Positions 42,999-53,147 are shown, counted from the stretch's first letter. The stretch: 64,000 bases of DNA from Bacillus wiedmannii (GCF_001583695.1 NZ_LOBC01000050.1:124001-188000); one strand, 5' to 3'. Notes: a model not told the origin generated them from the sequence alone. Made by a program: numbers and translations.

Positions 42999-44387
42999 TT
43001 ACTCTTTCGGAGCAATCATTTTTTTCGGATCGACAATTTCATTAAATTGTTCTTCTGTTAGTAGTCCAGATTGCAGTGCTGCTTCTTTTAACGTTAACCC
43101 TTCTTTATGAGCATGCTTCGCAATTTTTGCTGCATTTTCATATCCGATATGCGGGTTTAATGCTGTAACAAGCATTAATGAACGATTCACATTCTCTTTA
43201 ATTACTTCTTCATCTGCTTCAATACCAACTGCACAATTATCATTAAATGAAACAATTGCATCCGCTAATAGATGAGCAGATTGTAAGAAGTTATATGCAA
43301 TAACAGGTTTAAATACATTTAATTCAAAATTACCTTGGCTCGCTGCAAATCCGATTGTTGCGTCATTTCCCATCACTTGCGCTACAACCATCGTTAACGC
43401 TTCACTTTGCGTTGGATTTACTTTACCTGGCATAATAGAGCTTCCTGGCTCATTTGCCGGAATAATAATTTCTCCTAGACCACTATGTGGACCACTTGCC
43501 AGCCAGCGCACATCGTTAGCAATCTTCATTAAATCAGCTGCTAATGCTTTTAATGCACCATGCGTATATACAACTTCATCATGGCTCGTTAATGCGTGGA
43601 ACTTATTTGGTGCAGAAATAAATTGCTTACCTGTAAATTGGCTAATTTCCTCTGACACCATCTCACCAAATTTAGTATGAGCATTAATACCTGTTCCAAC
43701 TGCAGTACCACCAATTGCAAGCTCTTTCATATATGTATTGCTCTCAGCAATCATACGCTCTGTTTTTTCAAGCATACGGTGCCATCCGCTAATTTCTTGT
43801 CCTAATGTTAACGGTGTTGCATCTTGTAAGTGTGTACGACCAATTTTTATAATATGTTCAAATGCAGTTACTTTTTCTGCTAGCGTTTCTTTTAATTTCG
43901 TAATTGCTGGTAATACGTGATTTTCCACTGCAATTACACATGCTACATGAAGCGCCGTTGGGAATGTATCATTTGAACTTTGAGACATGTTCACATCATC
44001 ATTCGGATGAATATGTACGTCAGATTCCTTCTCTTTCAAAATTTGATTCCCTCGATTTGCAATTACTTCATTCACATTCATGTTTGACTGTGTACCGCTA
44101 CCAGTTTGCCATACGACAAGTGGAAAATGTTCATTCCATTTCCCTGCAATCACTTCGTCAGCTGCTGCCACAATTGCTTCTGCTTTTTCTTCTGATAGCT
44201 TTCCTAATTTTTGATTACTAAGTGCTGCACTTTTCTTTAAAATGGCAAATGCTTTTACAATTTCAAGCGGCATTTGCTCTGTTCCAATTGGGAAGTTTTC
44301 TTTACTACGTTGCGTTTGTGCTGCCCATAATTTATCAGCTGGAACTTTTATTTCTCCTATTGTATCTCTTTCAATTCTGTACTCCAT
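42999..44387 (-). CDS. fumC: Fumarate hydratase, class II
   Basis: 462 residues, the normal FumC length. Interconverts fumarate and malate in the TCA cycle, iron-independent. Signature [17 protein letters not shown] near residue 317; [14 protein letters not shown] near 97 and [12 protein letters not shown] near 138. It is distinguished from the aspartase at 14-15.6 kb by the start [15 protein letters not shown] and by PTQSEAL. RBS AAGGGGATG. The NhaC antiporter gene lies upstream but a terminator separates them. Confidence 0.96.
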   Translation of the reverse strand: MEYRIERDTIGEIKVPADKLWAAQTQRSKENFPIGTEQMPLEIVKAFAILKKSAALSNQKLGKLSEEKAEAIVAAADEVIAGKWNEHFPLVVWQTGSGTQSNMNVNEVIANRGNQILKEKESDVHIHPNDDVNMSQSSNDTFPTALHVACVIAVENHVLPAITKLKETLAEKVTAFEHIIKIGRTHLQDATPLTLGQEISGWHRMLEKTERMIAESNTYMKELAIGGTAVGTGINAHTKFGEMVSEEISQFTGKQFISAPNKFHALTSHDEVVYTHGALKALAADLMKIANDVRWLASGPHSGLGEIIIPANEPGSSIMPGKVNPTQSEALTMVVAQVMGNDATIGFAASQGNFELNVFKPVIAYNFLQSAHLLADAIVSFNDNCAVGIEADEEVIKENVNRSLMLVTALNPHIGYENAAKIAKHAHKEGLTLKEAALQSGLLTEEQFNEIVDPKKMIAPKE

Positions 44388-44476
44388 TTTTTCATCCCCT
44401 TGAAAATAAAATACCTACATTTCTCATTTTAACAGAATCTCACCCAAATGATAAGAATTCTCACTCGTATATATAA

Positions 44477-44514
44477 AAAAAATACCTCCTGCCATCGCAG
44501 AAGGTATTTTTTTA
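44477..44514 (-). terminator. Terminator of NhaC-family gene
   Basis: Minus strand AAAATACCTTCTGC pairs with GCAGGAGGTATTTT, followed by T's, starting at the stop codon. Confidence 0.87.
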
Positions 44515-45915
44515 TGATGCTTGCTTTCCTTTTTCAACGTCATCTACATACCAAATGAACTTGCCTGTGTATCCGTAAATAACTGCTAAAATTAATGAAA
44601 CAAAGCTTAACCACATAAACGGAACGTATGAGAACGTTGCTACACCTAAAATACCAGCCATAAAAATACCATTATCCGACCACGGAACCATACCAGAAGT
44701 TAACGTTCCACCTACTTCTGAGTTACGCGCTAATACACGTCGGTCTATTTTTAATTTATCATAGCTATCTTCCATAATTTTCGGTGTTAAAATTAATGAT
44801 ACATACATCGCACAACCAAATATATTAGCTAAGAATGCTACGATTAATGTAGACAATGTTACATTACCTGCAGAATTTAATTTCTTCTCAAATTTTGATA
44901 CAATCACTTTTAAAACACCTAGTTTTTCAAGTAATCCACCAAATCCTAAACCGAAAATAATAACGGCTACTGAGCCAAGCATACCGTTAATTCCACCACG
45001 GTTTAATAACTTGTCAACAAACTCAACACCTGATTGAATTGAGAATCCGTTATACGCTGTTCCAATCGCCTCTCCAAAGTTCATTCCTTGGAAAAGAGTT
45101 GCCCAAATTGCACCAATTAAAGCTCCCATTGCAATTGTTGGCATAGAAGGTTTCTTCATCGCTAATAAAGCGATAACAATGACTGCCGGAACAAGCATCC
45201 ATATTTTAATATCAAATTCCTTTAATAAAGCTTCTTTTAAAAACTCTACTCGATTCAAATCTACATTATCGCCGCCATACATCCAACCAGCTACAGTAAA
45301 CATAATGCTAGTAATAATGTAAGCCGGAACATCTAATACGAGCATAGCTCGAACGTGAGCAATAACGTCTACTTTCGCCATAGAAGCTGCAAGAACTGTG
45401 CTATCAGAAAGTGGTGATAATTTGTCACCGAAATAAGCTCCTGAAAGAACTGCACCAGCAACAAGCGGAAGTGGTAAGCCAAGTCCTTCACCAATCGCCA
45501 TCATAGCAATACCTGCTGTTCCAACTGTTCCCCATGATGTTCCTGTCGCAATAGAAGTTATCGAACAAATAATTAATGTTGCTAATAGGAATATGCTAGG
45601 GTGAATAAACTCTAATCCATAATAGATTAATGTTGGTACAACGCCACCAGCAATCCAAGTTCCAATTAAAGCACCTACCGCAACTAAAATCAGTATTGCT
45701 TCTAATCCGTTAGAAATCCCTTTCGTAATTGCATCTTGCAATTCTTGATAACGAAATCCTAATCTTAATCCAAGCGCAATTACTAAAAACCATGAAATAA
45801 ATAGCGCTAATTGAATTGGGAGATCAAAAATCGTTTGGAAGGAAAAGACAACAGCAAGAAATAGTAATAAAAGAACTATGATTTCTAGCATCGATGGTAA
45901 TCTTACACTTTTCAT
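44512..45915 (-). CDS. NhaC/MleN-family sodium antiporter
   Basis: 467 residues with about eleven membrane segments. Conserved NhaC stretches: SITSIATGTSWGTVGTAGIA near residue 120, GAYFGDKLSPLSDSTVLAAS near 160, and RNSEVGGTLTSGMVPWSDNG near 400. B. subtilis members are NhaC (Na+/H+) and MleN (malate-H+/Na+-lactate exchange), both about this length; sequence alone does not separate them by eye. Proximity to fumC makes a dicarboxylate role worth considering. RBS AAGGAGAG precedes ATG. Confidence 0.88.
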   Translation of the reverse strand: MKSVRLPSMLEIIVLLLLFLAVVFSFQTIFDLPIQLALFISWFLVIALGLRLGFRYQELQDAITKGISNGLEAILILVAVGALIGTWIAGGVVPTLIYYGLEFIHPSIFLLATLIICSITSIATGTSWGTVGTAGIAMMAIGEGLGLPLPLVAGAVLSGAYFGDKLSPLSDSTVLAASMAKVDVIAHVRAMLVLDVPAYIITSIMFTVAGWMYGGDNVDLNRVEFLKEALLKEFDIKIWMLVPAVIVIALLAMKKPSMPTIAMGALIGAIWATLFQGMNFGEAIGTAYNGFSIQSGVEFVDKLLNRGGINGMLGSVAVIIFGLGFGGLLEKLGVLKVIVSKFEKKLNSAGNVTLSTLIVAFLANIFGCAMYVSLILTPKIMEDSYDKLKIDRRVLARNSEVGGTLTSGMVPWSDNGIFMAGILGVATFSYVPFMWLSFVSLILAVIYGYTGKFIWYVDDVEKGKQAS

Positions 45916-46199
45916 TTTTTTCTCTCCTTACAAGTCGATAACATGACGTGTGTCGTCTTACATGTATGTAATATACAATTAGCGAAGACAAAACAAAATT
46001 TTCATATTATTTCGATTTATTTTTCCAGTATAATATAACACCTTTTCTATTGTAAAAGTAGATGTTACTTTTCGCAATGGAAAATATAAAAAATGTTACA
46101 TTTTTATATAGAACAATCTAAAAATAACTTTTTTAATATTTGCCACAACAAAACTTTTTACTATTATCCTCCCCTTTTATGGAATACCATTTTTCTCCA

Positions 46200-46235
46200 C
46201 AAAAAAGCACACATCATTAAAATGATGCATGCTCT
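46200..46235 (-). terminator. Terminator of methyltransferase gene
   Basis: Minus strand AGCATGCATCATT pairs with AATGATGTGTGCT (one mismatch) followed by six T. Confidence 0.85.
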
Positions 46236-46239
46236 ACTT

Positions 46240-46899
46240 TTATTTATACATATTTTGTATTTCTTCTTTATTTTTAAGTATTTCCACAAACTGATCGCTA
46301 CAGCCTTTCGGAAATAACACTCCGAGCCCATAGGAATGCTCAAACTGAAAATGAGGGTACTTTGCCTTGACCTCATCCCAAAATTTATACACACCGAAGT
46401 TTCGATTTTTCACCTCAATATCATGAAATAACACAATACCGTTATTCGCAAGTTTCGGTAGCCATGTTTTATAGTCATGAGAAACTGCTTCATACGTATG
46501 ATAGCCATCAATATGCAACAAATTTATCGTTCCATCTTGAAACTGATCCACGGCCTCATCAAAAGTAGACCGAATTAAATTCCCTATTTGAGGATAACTC
46601 GTGCTCACAAATTTACTCACTATTTGAAAAACACCTTCTCCATATGGACCTGTGTGCTCATCTCCTGCCCAAGTATCTACAGCAAAGCATTTTGTAGATA
46701 ACCCTTCATCTTTTACCCCTTGGCAAAAACTGAAAAAAGAAGCTCCTAAATGTGTACCTAACTCAACTAATATTTCTGGCTTTTCAAATCTTACTAAATC
46801 ATAAGCGAAGTTTAAATGTCCCACCCAAGCAGAATTCATACGAATATATGGACTGTATTGATCAAATTCAAATGTTGGTTTATGAGTAACCCAGCTCAT
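46240..46899 (-). CDS. Class I SAM-dependent methyltransferase
   Basis: 219 residues from ATG at 46899, which has GAAGGAGAAATGTG upstream; the longer frame to 46920 lacks a ribosome binding site. The SAM site is ILVELGTHLGASFFSFCQG near residue 43 and LLHIDGYHTYEAV near 128 is the motif of the Methyltransf_24 group, which often modify sugars or act in surface polysaccharide clusters. LANNGIVLFHDIEVKN follows. It stands alone here, so substrate is unknown. Confidence 0.82.
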   Translation of the reverse strand: MSWVTHKPTFEFDQYSPYIRMNSAWVGHLNFAYDLVRFEKPEILVELGTHLGASFFSFCQGVKDEGLSTKCFAVDTWAGDEHTGPYGEGVFQIVSKFVSTSYPQIGNLIRSTFDEAVDQFQDGTINLLHIDGYHTYEAVSHDYKTWLPKLANNGIVLFHDIEVKNRNFGVYKFWDEVKAKYPHFQFEHSYGLGVLFPKGCSDQFVEILKNKEEIQNMYK

Positions 46900-47154
46900 C
46901 ACATTTCTCCTTCTACACATATTTTTAACAAACCAAATTACTCTTATCTTTATTTTTTTATCCTCTTGATTATGATTTATTTTTATAATTTTATCTCGCT
47001 TTATTTCACCTCCTCACTTGTATCGTAAACATAACTGGAACTACTAAAATTCCCACCTTATAACACAGAAATTTCAGTTTATTTTTTATTCATTTTGTGA
47101 TATATTGCATATTGTATCCGAAACGAATTTATAGAAAAGGAGAATAAAAACTAT

Positions 47155-48120
47155 ATGGATCCAAATCGTTTAAAAGGAATCATTATGGTTGTAATTGGTG
47201 CTTGTTTATGGGGATTGTCCGGAACAGCTGCACAACAACTTTTTCAATATGAAAATGTTTCTACTGAATGGTTAGTTACAATTCGTTTGCTTATATCTGG
47301 CATTATCTTGCTCATGATTTCATCATTCGGAACGAGAAAAAAAGAAATATTCGGCATATGGAAACAAAGATCTGATGCTACTAAAATAATATTGTTTGGC
47401 CTATTCGGTATGCTTGCTGTACAGTACACGTACTTCGCTTCTATTAAAGAAGGGAATGCTGCCGTCGCAACATTATTGCAATATTTAGCTCCTATATTTA
47501 TTACTGTATACTTACTTTTCAAATGGAACGTTCGGCCATCAAAAATTGATTTCATTTCCATTACCCTTTCATTAGTAGGCACTTTTCTCTTACTAACAAA
47601 TGGGTCTGTTCATAACTTGGCTGTTTCTACACCGGCTATTATTTGGGGTATTTTATCTGGGGTATCTCTTGCTTTTTATAGTTTATATTCCAAGGAATTA
47701 CTAGAAAGCTGGTCTTCCTCTGTTATCGTTGGATGGGGCATGATTATTGGGGGTATTGGCGTTACGATTCTACACTTTATTTCTACAAACGAATTCATTT
47801 TATTATCGACTATGAAATATGTAAAACTAAGTACCCTACCGCTCATCACATTTGTCGTCATTTTCGGAACACTGATTGCATTTTATTTATACTTAGACAG
47901 CATACGATACCTGACTCCGAAAGAAACGACATTATTCGGTTGTACTGAACCACTCGCAGCTATTATTTCTTCTGTACTTATATTACACGTACCCTTTCAA
48001 TCTTTTCAGTTATTAGGGGCTTTTTGTGTCATTGTAATGGTGCTCATCTTAAGCCAAAAACCGGATGAAGGGAAACAGGAATTAAAGTTTGTTCATGAGA
48101 AAAAAGAAAATATACAATGA
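47155..48120 (+). CDS. EamA-family (DMT) permease
   Basis: 321 residues with ten membrane segments in two EamA repeats: IIMVVIGACLWGLSGTAAQQ at residue 9 and AIIWGILSGVSLAFYSLY near 160; KEGNAAVATLLQYLAPIFI near 100 and PKETTLFGCTEPLAAIISS near 255 are the repeat-end motifs. Drug/metabolite transporters of this type export amino acids or metabolites. RBS AAAGGAG precedes ATG. It is followed after 16 bases by a GntR-family gene, which probably regulates it. Confidence 0.88.
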   Translation: MDPNRLKGIIMVVIGACLWGLSGTAAQQLFQYENVSTEWLVTIRLLISGIILLMISSFGTRKKEIFGIWKQRSDATKIILFGLFGMLAVQYTYFASIKEGNAAVATLLQYLAPIFITVYLLFKWNVRPSKIDFISITLSLVGTFLLLTNGSVHNLAVSTPAIIWGILSGVSLAFYSLYSKELLESWSSSVIVGWGMIIGGIGVTILHFISTNEFILLSTMKYVKLSTLPLITFVVIFGTLIAFYLYLDSIRYLTPKETTLFGCTEPLAAIISSVLILHVPFQSFQLLGAFCVIVMVLILSQKPDEGKQELKFVHEKKENIQ

Positions 48121-48136
48121 AAGGATCGAATTCACT

Positions 48137-48808
48137 ATGCCTATCCCTCAAAATTATAAAAAACAAGGAAGAGTTTCGGCAAAATCACTCGTTTTAAATC
48201 AACTACAAGATTGGATTATTGAAGGTGTACTGCAGCCTGATGAAAAAATTAATGATGGGGAGTTGGCTGAAGCACTAGGAGTAAGCAGAACACCTGTAAG
48301 AGAAGCACTTCAAATATTGGAGCTTTCTGGATTAGTGGAAATGGTACCTGGGCAAAAAACAAAAATTGCTCCTATTAAGTTAGACGACATTCCTATCATT
48401 TATGAAACGATGGCTGGTCTTCACTCTATTATAGGAAAGCAAGCACTTCAAAACATTACAGACGCTGATTTGAAACTACTTTCTGAAATAAATGCTGATT
48501 TTCAGCGCTCTATAGAGACGAAAAACGCAAAACAAGCTTTAAAACTAGATATACAATTTCACAATACAATTTCTTCTATTGCTAAAAACCAATATATTGA
48601 ACCCTTTCTAGAAAATATGCAACTTCACGTTTTACGCCTTGAATATTTGTTTTTCCAAAACTTTGTTCCAGCAAGTCAATCTATTGAAGAACATCACTCT
48701 ATCATTCAAGCATTGCAAAAGCAGGACGAAAAACAAATGGAACAAATGATGTCTCAAAACTGGCTCCGTCCAATGAAAGAAATATCAAAAATAATGTCTA
48801 CGAAATAA
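48137..48808 (+). CDS. GntR/FadR-type regulator (FCD domain)
   Basis: 223 residues from ATG at 48137 (GAAAGGATC upstream); a longer frame starts inside the transporter gene. Winged helix at residues 15-75: LQDWIIEGVLQPDEKIND, ELAEALGVSRTPVREALQIL. An FCD all-helical ligand-binding domain follows (ETMAGLHSIIGKQAL, DIQFHNTISSIAKN with a metal-type D/H pattern, VPASQSIEEHHSIIQAL). Such regulators respond to organic acids or amino acids. Co-transcribed with the EamA permease. Confidence 0.88.
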   Translation: MPIPQNYKKQGRVSAKSLVLNQLQDWIIEGVLQPDEKINDGELAEALGVSRTPVREALQILELSGLVEMVPGQKTKIAPIKLDDIPIIYETMAGLHSIIGKQALQNITDADLKLLSEINADFQRSIETKNAKQALKLDIQFHNTISSIAKNQYIEPFLENMQLHVLRLEYLFFQNFVPASQSIEEHHSIIQALQKQDEKQMEQMMSQNWLRPMKEISKIMSTK

Positions 48809-48813
48809 TAATA

Positions 48814-48852
48814 GAGCTGGTTACACAAAATCGTAACCAGCTCACCTTTTAC
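48814..48852. terminator. Bidirectional terminator
   Basis: GAGCTGGTTAC (48814-48824) pairs with GTAACCAGCTC (48833-48843); a T run follows after ACC. It separates the GntR gene from convergent fbpA. Confidence 0.8.
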
Positions 48853-48864
48853 TAATCTATATAG

Positions 48865-49035
48865 TTATGCCTGAATATCTGCATATTCTTCCATATCTTC
48901 GTACTCTTTTTCCAATTCCTCTAAAGACAGCTCGTATAATTGTCGGTCGCGAATTTTAAACACACCTGCTCCAATTAACTCATCAATTAAATGCCTCTTA
49001 CGATTTTCAACAGCAAAACGGAGTTGACTACTCAT
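48865..49035 (-). CDS. fbpA: Fur-regulated basic protein FbpA-like
   Basis: 56 residues: MSSQLRFAVENRKRHLIDEL, then IGAGVFKIRDRQLYELSLEE and an acidic tail. It resembles FbpA of B. subtilis, a small protein of the iron-sparing response, which works with the small RNA FsrA. RBS GGAAAGGAG lies upstream of ATG. A near-consensus Fur box 30 bases before the start supports the assignment. Unlike its name, this copy ends with several acidic residues. It is too short for most gene callers. Confidence 0.8.
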   Translation of the reverse strand: MSSQLRFAVENRKRHLIDELIGAGVFKIRDRQLYELSLEELEKEYEDMEEYADIQA

Positions 49036-49064
49036 CTTTTAAAAAACTCCTTTCCGCGATAATT

Positions 49065-49083
49065 GAAAATGATAATCTTTATC
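49065..49083 (-). promoter_or_regulatory. Fur box before fbpA
   Basis: GAAAATGATAATCTTTATC matches 17 of 19 positions of the classic Fur box GATAATGATAATCATTATC. It overlaps a likely promoter (minus strand TTGATA at 49087), so iron-loaded Fur would repress. Confidence 0.85.
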
Positions 49084-49228
49084 AATTACCACTTTTGATT
49101 ATAAAAGATGACTCTTTATAAGTAAAGTAATTTCATGAAATATTTACCTTACAAAGTATTTGTGGCCACATTATATATATGTATGCCGTGCGAAAAATGT
49201 TATGACACATTTTCTTATCCTTTTTCTT

Positions 49229-50128
49229 TCATACTTTGCAAGTTGTCTCACCATGATTAAATTCACCATCTATTTCCACTTGAATGGTGACATGTTCTAC
49301 ATGAAACTTCTCCTTTAATACATCCGTAGCCTCTTTTAATACATTTTGCGTTTCATCACCTTTAATAATCAAATGGCAAGTTAATACTTGAAAATCAGAT
49401 GTGACAGACCATATGTGCAAATCATGAACTTCTTTTACAACCGTAATATTTAATAATGTACTTTTTACCTCTTCAACATTTATGTGCTGGGGTGCACCTT
49501 CCATTAATATATGGACCGTATCACGTGTTACACGCCATCCACTAATAATGACTAAAATAGACACAAGAATACTAGCAATCGCATCTGCAACAGTCCATCC
49601 GAAAAATTTAATAAGTAGCGCAGCAATAATCGCTCCAACTGATCCTAATAGATCGCCTAATACGTGTAAGAAAGCACTTCTTAAATTCAAATTCCCCTTC
49701 ACATCTCCGCCTCTCATTAATATCCAAGCTGATAAAATATTAATAAGCAGACCAAGTACAGCAATAATGAGCATCCCATTACTAGCAATCTCAACTGGCT
49801 CTTTAAAACGGCGAATTGCTTCAATAAAAATGTATACTGAAATGACAATAAGAACGACACCGTTACATAATGCCGCTAACATTTCGACTCGCTTATACCC
49901 ATATGTTTTCGCAGTTGTTGCTGTTTTTTCTCCGAGCTTGAACGCAAGTAAACTTAACGCTAAGGATACTGCATCACTTAACATATGCCCCGCGTCAGAT
50001 AATAGTGCTAAGCTATTTGTTACAAATCCCCCAATAACTTCAGCAATCATAAAACTTGTCGTTAATACGAAAGCGATTAGTAGCGCTTTTTTATTGTTAG
50101 AATGACCATGATCATGTGAATGTCCCAT
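49229..50128 (-). CDS. czcD: Cation diffusion facilitator (CzcD-type zinc exporter)
   Basis: 299 residues. His-rich N-terminus MGHSHDHGHSNN, six membrane segments, metal site pairs in SLALLSDAGHMLSDAVSLAL (near residue 40) and SAFLHVLGDLLGSVGAI (near 150), and a cytosolic C-terminal domain with DLHIWSVTSDFQVLTCHLI. It exports zinc, cobalt or similar divalent metals in exchange for protons or potassium. RBS AAAGGAGC precedes ATG. No regulator is adjacent. Name by resemblance to CzcD; metal preference is not tested. Confidence 0.87.
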   Translation of the reverse strand: MGHSHDHGHSNNKKALLIAFVLTTSFMIAEVIGGFVTNSLALLSDAGHMLSDAVSLALSLLAFKLGEKTATTAKTYGYKRVEMLAALCNGVVLIVISVYIFIEAIRRFKEPVEIASNGMLIIAVLGLLINILSAWILMRGGDVKGNLNLRSAFLHVLGDLLGSVGAIIAALLIKFFGWTVADAIASILVSILVIISGWRVTRDTVHILMEGAPQHINVEEVKSTLLNITVVKEVHDLHIWSVTSDFQVLTCHLIIKGDETQNVLKEATDVLKEKFHVEHVTIQVEIDGEFNHGETTCKV

Positions 50129-50340
50129 ACGAATGCTCCTTTAAGTGCAATATCTGTATGTTAGTATGAAACAAACTCCCCCTCTTTATCCCCCATTAAC
50201 TGCCCATAAACGTCCGCTTCCTCTACCTACACACTTCGATATTTTTCAAACAAGTCCTTTTTCTCAACAAAAAATAAGACTACTTCTTTTTCAGCTTCAT
50301 ATTGTTTACTAATGAAAGAATTTTTAAGGAGGTTACTAAA

Positions 50341-51414
50341 ATGAAACGTTTATTTCTCTGTATGGAGCGAGAACTTGTTGTAGTGAAAGAACAATATGGT
50401 CACTTTGAAACAGCGTGTCACTTACAAAATATGCAACCTACCTGTATCGCTGTTGATCCATTTCAAAAGAATCGTGTATACTGCGGAACATTTGGACGAG
50501 GTTTATGGTTAAGCGACGATGGCGGAGATTCGTGGAAACCGATTGGAGATTCATATCGTTACTTTGATTTCCCTAAAGAAGATGGTATTTTACACTCTTC
50601 GATAACTTCCATTACGATAAGTCCTAATGAACAAGTTAACGGCTATGGCGTCGTTTATGTCGGCACAGAACCGAGCGCTTTATTCCGTTCTGAAAATGGT
50701 GGTGAAACGTGGACTGAACTTAAAAATATGAAATCATTATTATCTTCTTATACGTGGGCTTTCCCGCCTAGACCTTTCACCCATCATGTTCGCTGGATTA
50801 CAGTTGATCCAAACAATCCAAATACAATCCATGTTTCAATTGAAGCTGGTGCTGTTATTCAAAGTAATGATAGAGGGCATACTTGGATTGATAAAAAATT
50901 CGGTGCTCCTATCGATGCGCATCAATTGCTTATGCACCCTGAAGCTCCAAATCGCCTTTATGCATCATGTGGTGATGGTTTTATGGGCGGACCTGATCGC
51001 GCATACCTTGAAAGTTATAACAGTGGAAACAGCTGGATCTCATGCAGTGAAGGACTTGAACACCATTATTTATACAGCATGGCTATTGATCCGGCTGATT
51101 GTGATACAATTCTCGTTTCTGCCGCACCGAGTGCTGACCTCGCTCATCATCGTATTCCTTATGAATCTTATATTTATCGGAAAACGAAAGATACTCCTTT
51201 CCAGCAATTGCAGCAAGGTCTACCATCTGCAATTGGTACAGTCATTTCAATGTTTGCGACAAATCCAGCAGAACCACATACGTTTTACACTTTAAATAAC
51301 AATGGCGTCTTTCAATCCAATGATAGCGGCGAATCGTGGGAACAACTAAACATTCCGTGGAAAGATGAGTATAAAAAGCAGCATCCGCATGCATTACTCG
51401 TAACTAGTTTTTAA
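50341..51414 (+). CDS. Asp-box / sialidase-like beta-propeller protein
   Basis: 357 residues from ATG at 50341 (AAGGAGGTTACTAAA upstream). It has five Asp-box motifs of the S-x-D-x-G-x-x-W type: LSDDGGDSWKPI, RSENGGETWTEL, QSNDRGHTWIDK, ESYNSGNSWISC, QSNDSGESWEQL, spaced through a predicted six- or seven-bladed propeller. Motifs such as CIAVDPFQKNRVYCGTFGRG are those of VPS10/BNR-type repeats. There is no signal peptide, so it is probably cytosolic. Sialidase activity cannot be claimed. Monocistronic. Confidence 0.8.
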   Translation: MKRLFLCMERELVVVKEQYGHFETACHLQNMQPTCIAVDPFQKNRVYCGTFGRGLWLSDDGGDSWKPIGDSYRYFDFPKEDGILHSSITSITISPNEQVNGYGVVYVGTEPSALFRSENGGETWTELKNMKSLLSSYTWAFPPRPFTHHVRWITVDPNNPNTIHVSIEAGAVIQSNDRGHTWIDKKFGAPIDAHQLLMHPEAPNRLYASCGDGFMGGPDRAYLESYNSGNSWISCSEGLEHHYLYSMAIDPADCDTILVSAAPSADLAHHRIPYESYIYRKTKDTPFQQLQQGLPSAIGTVISMFATNPAEPHTFYTLNNNGVFQSNDSGESWEQLNIPWKDEYKKQHPHALLVTSF

Positions 51415-51418
51415 CGGA

Positions 51419-51457
51419 AAAGAGACTGCCTAATGTTTTTAGGCAGTCTCTCTTTTA
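51419..51457. terminator. Bidirectional terminator
   Basis: AGAGACTGCCTAA pairs with TTAGGCAGTCTCT, T-rich on both strands, between convergent genes. Confidence 0.9.
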
Positions 51458-52561
51458 TTTCTTTAAATCAATTACGATATCATCTAGAACAATATCTTTA
51501 CTCTTCTCTTCTTTTTTCGGCACTTCAATTTTCTTCTCTTTTCCATTCACATATTCCACTCCACCATGATTTTCAGGTGTATGTACTCGCAAGTGTACAC
51601 GAGGTGTAACGATAAGCTTTGTTGCATTTTCGTTTAACTTTTGGAATGTAGCACTCCAACTACTTTTATGTGGATCTGCTACTGTACTAGTTCCGCCATT
51701 TCCTTCACCTGCATATTTATTTCCTAAATCATCTTTTATTTCTAATTCCACATCAGCGCTATCCCATATACTTCGTAATGCCTTAGATTCTTCCTGATTG
51801 TAAAAAACGATAAAGGACATCGGGGTTACTTCCATTTTGTCTATATTTACTTTTATTAATTCATTTTCAGAAACCCCATTAACCTTTATTTCCTTACTAT
51901 CCATTGCCTTTAAACTAAGTGCGAAATTCCAATTCCCCTTAATTGAATTACCTTTATAATCCATCTCAATTTCTTCCATATCCCACCAAACATTTGCAAC
52001 ATCTAACCTTTTACTACTATTACCACTCATCGTAGTCATACCTACGTACTTTTTCTCTCCAACTTTTGTTACTTGAGAGCTTCCTCCCCCGCCATTAAAC
52101 CCCATCACCTGCGGATATCCAAATATATTTGGCTTCTCCCCTAAATCTTTATCACTCTCAATAGAATATGTGATTGTAATTGTTCTACCATCGAACACAG
52201 CATCATTAATTGTAACCTTAACCCCATTACTCTCTCTCGTCATATTCAATTCAGTCGAAAACTCTTTATAATTTTCATATAACCCTGTTCTACCATTATC
52301 TAAAAATCGGAATATATCACCTACAATTGGCAATCCCCCTGCATATGTAGGAAACCCAATACCAAGCGTTGCAACTGATAACCCTACTAAAATAGATGCG
52401 ACAGCAACACCTTTTTTCCAATTTTTCATCTTTTTCTTCATACGTATCGATTGTTTTACATTACGTTTCACTTTTTCTTTTTCAATTTCAGAAGCCTCAA
52501 TTTCCTCAAGTTCTTTTTCATCTATATCAATATCATTTAATAATTCATAAATGTCTTTCAT
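51455..52561 (-). CDS. DUF4179 membrane protein, likely anti-sigma factor
   Basis: 368 residues. The cytosolic N-terminus of about 45 residues is highly charged (IDIDEKELEEIEASEIEKEK), then a membrane segment (GVAVASILVGLSVATLGIGF) near residue 60 and a large extracytoplasmic domain beginning YAGGLPIVGDIFRFLDN, the DUF4179 pattern. It overlaps the sigma factor stop by 4 bases (ATGA), so it is translationally coupled and probably the sigma factor's membrane-bound partner. Extracytoplasmic ligand unknown. Confidence 0.8.
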   Translation of the reverse strand: MKDIYELLNDIDIDEKELEEIEASEIEKEKVKRNVKQSIRMKKKMKNWKKGVAVASILVGLSVATLGIGFPTYAGGLPIVGDIFRFLDNGRTGLYENYKEFSTELNMTRESNGVKVTINDAVFDGRTITITYSIESDKDLGEKPNIFGYPQVMGFNGGGGSSQVTKVGEKKYVGMTTMSGNSSKRLDVANVWWDMEEIEMDYKGNSIKGNWNFALSLKAMDSKEIKVNGVSENELIKVNIDKMEVTPMSFIVFYNQEESKALRSIWDSADVELEIKDDLGNKYAGEGNGGTSTVADPHKSSWSATFQKLNENATKLIVTPRVHLRVHTPENHGGVEYVNGKEKKIEVPKKEEKSKDIVLDDIVIDLKK

Positions 52562-53124
52562 ATTGCACTACCTCCAAAACTAATTTTCGTAGCATTTTGT
52601 TGTAGTTTCTTTTTTCCACGGTACACACGATTATCGATCGCTGCCCGAGTTAACCCTAACTTGTCTCCTATTTCTTCTGTCTTCATACCGAGAAGATATT
52701 TCATAATGAACACCTTTTGATCTAACGGTTCTAATTGGTTAAGAAGCTTCAATAACTCTTCCCTATCTTCCATAACGATTAATTCGTCTTCCGCTGACTT
52801 TTCTGTACTAATATGAAACTCATCTGAAATAATTTCTACTTTTCTAGCCGCTTTCCGGTAATAATCAATCGCCTTAAATTTTGCAATTGCCGCTATCCAT
52901 TTTTTAAAATCACTCGGCTCTCCATGAAATTTATTTGCGTTATTCCAAATGGAAAGAAATATATCGTTTACACATTCCTCTATGAGTCCATCATTTTGAA
53001 CTGGAAGAAGAACTTTGTGCGTAATCCCCTTTATGAGTGGTAAGTATGTATCGACAACAAATTCTAGCGCATCTTCTTTTTGCCGCTGTAATCTTTTTAT
53101 AAAATTTTTCTCATTTGATTTCAT
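52558..53124 (-). CDS. ECF-type RNA polymerase sigma factor
   Basis: 188 residues. Region 2: LIEECVNDIFLSIWNNANKF with WIAAIAKFKAIDYYRKAARK (near residues 50-90). Region 4: LEPLDQKVFIMKYLLGMKTEEIGDKLGLTRAAIDNRVYRGKKKL, split here for length, near 130-175. It resembles the Bacillus sigma factors paired with DUF4179 proteins. RBS AAGGGGAATC precedes ATG. A 14-base palindrome lies 24-37 bases upstream. It heads a two-gene operon. Stress signal unknown. Confidence 0.88.
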   Translation of the reverse strand: MKSNEKNFIKRLQRQKEDALEFVVDTYLPLIKGITHKVLLPVQNDGLIEECVNDIFLSIWNNANKFHGEPSDFKKWIAAIAKFKAIDYYRKAARKVEIISDEFHISTEKSAEDELIVMEDREELLKLLNQLEPLDQKVFIMKYLLGMKTEEIGDKLGLTRAAIDNRVYRGKKKLQQNATKISFGGSAI

Positions 53125-53147
53125 GTAGCGATTCCCCTTATATTTTT

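Noticed and set aside
49482-50105. 207-codon frame opposite czcD
   Set aside because: Shadow of the metal exporter gene; no ribosome binding site.
50786-51295. 169-codon frame inside the Asp-box gene
   Set aside because: Alternate frame of a gene with five clear Asp-box motifs; low-complexity product.
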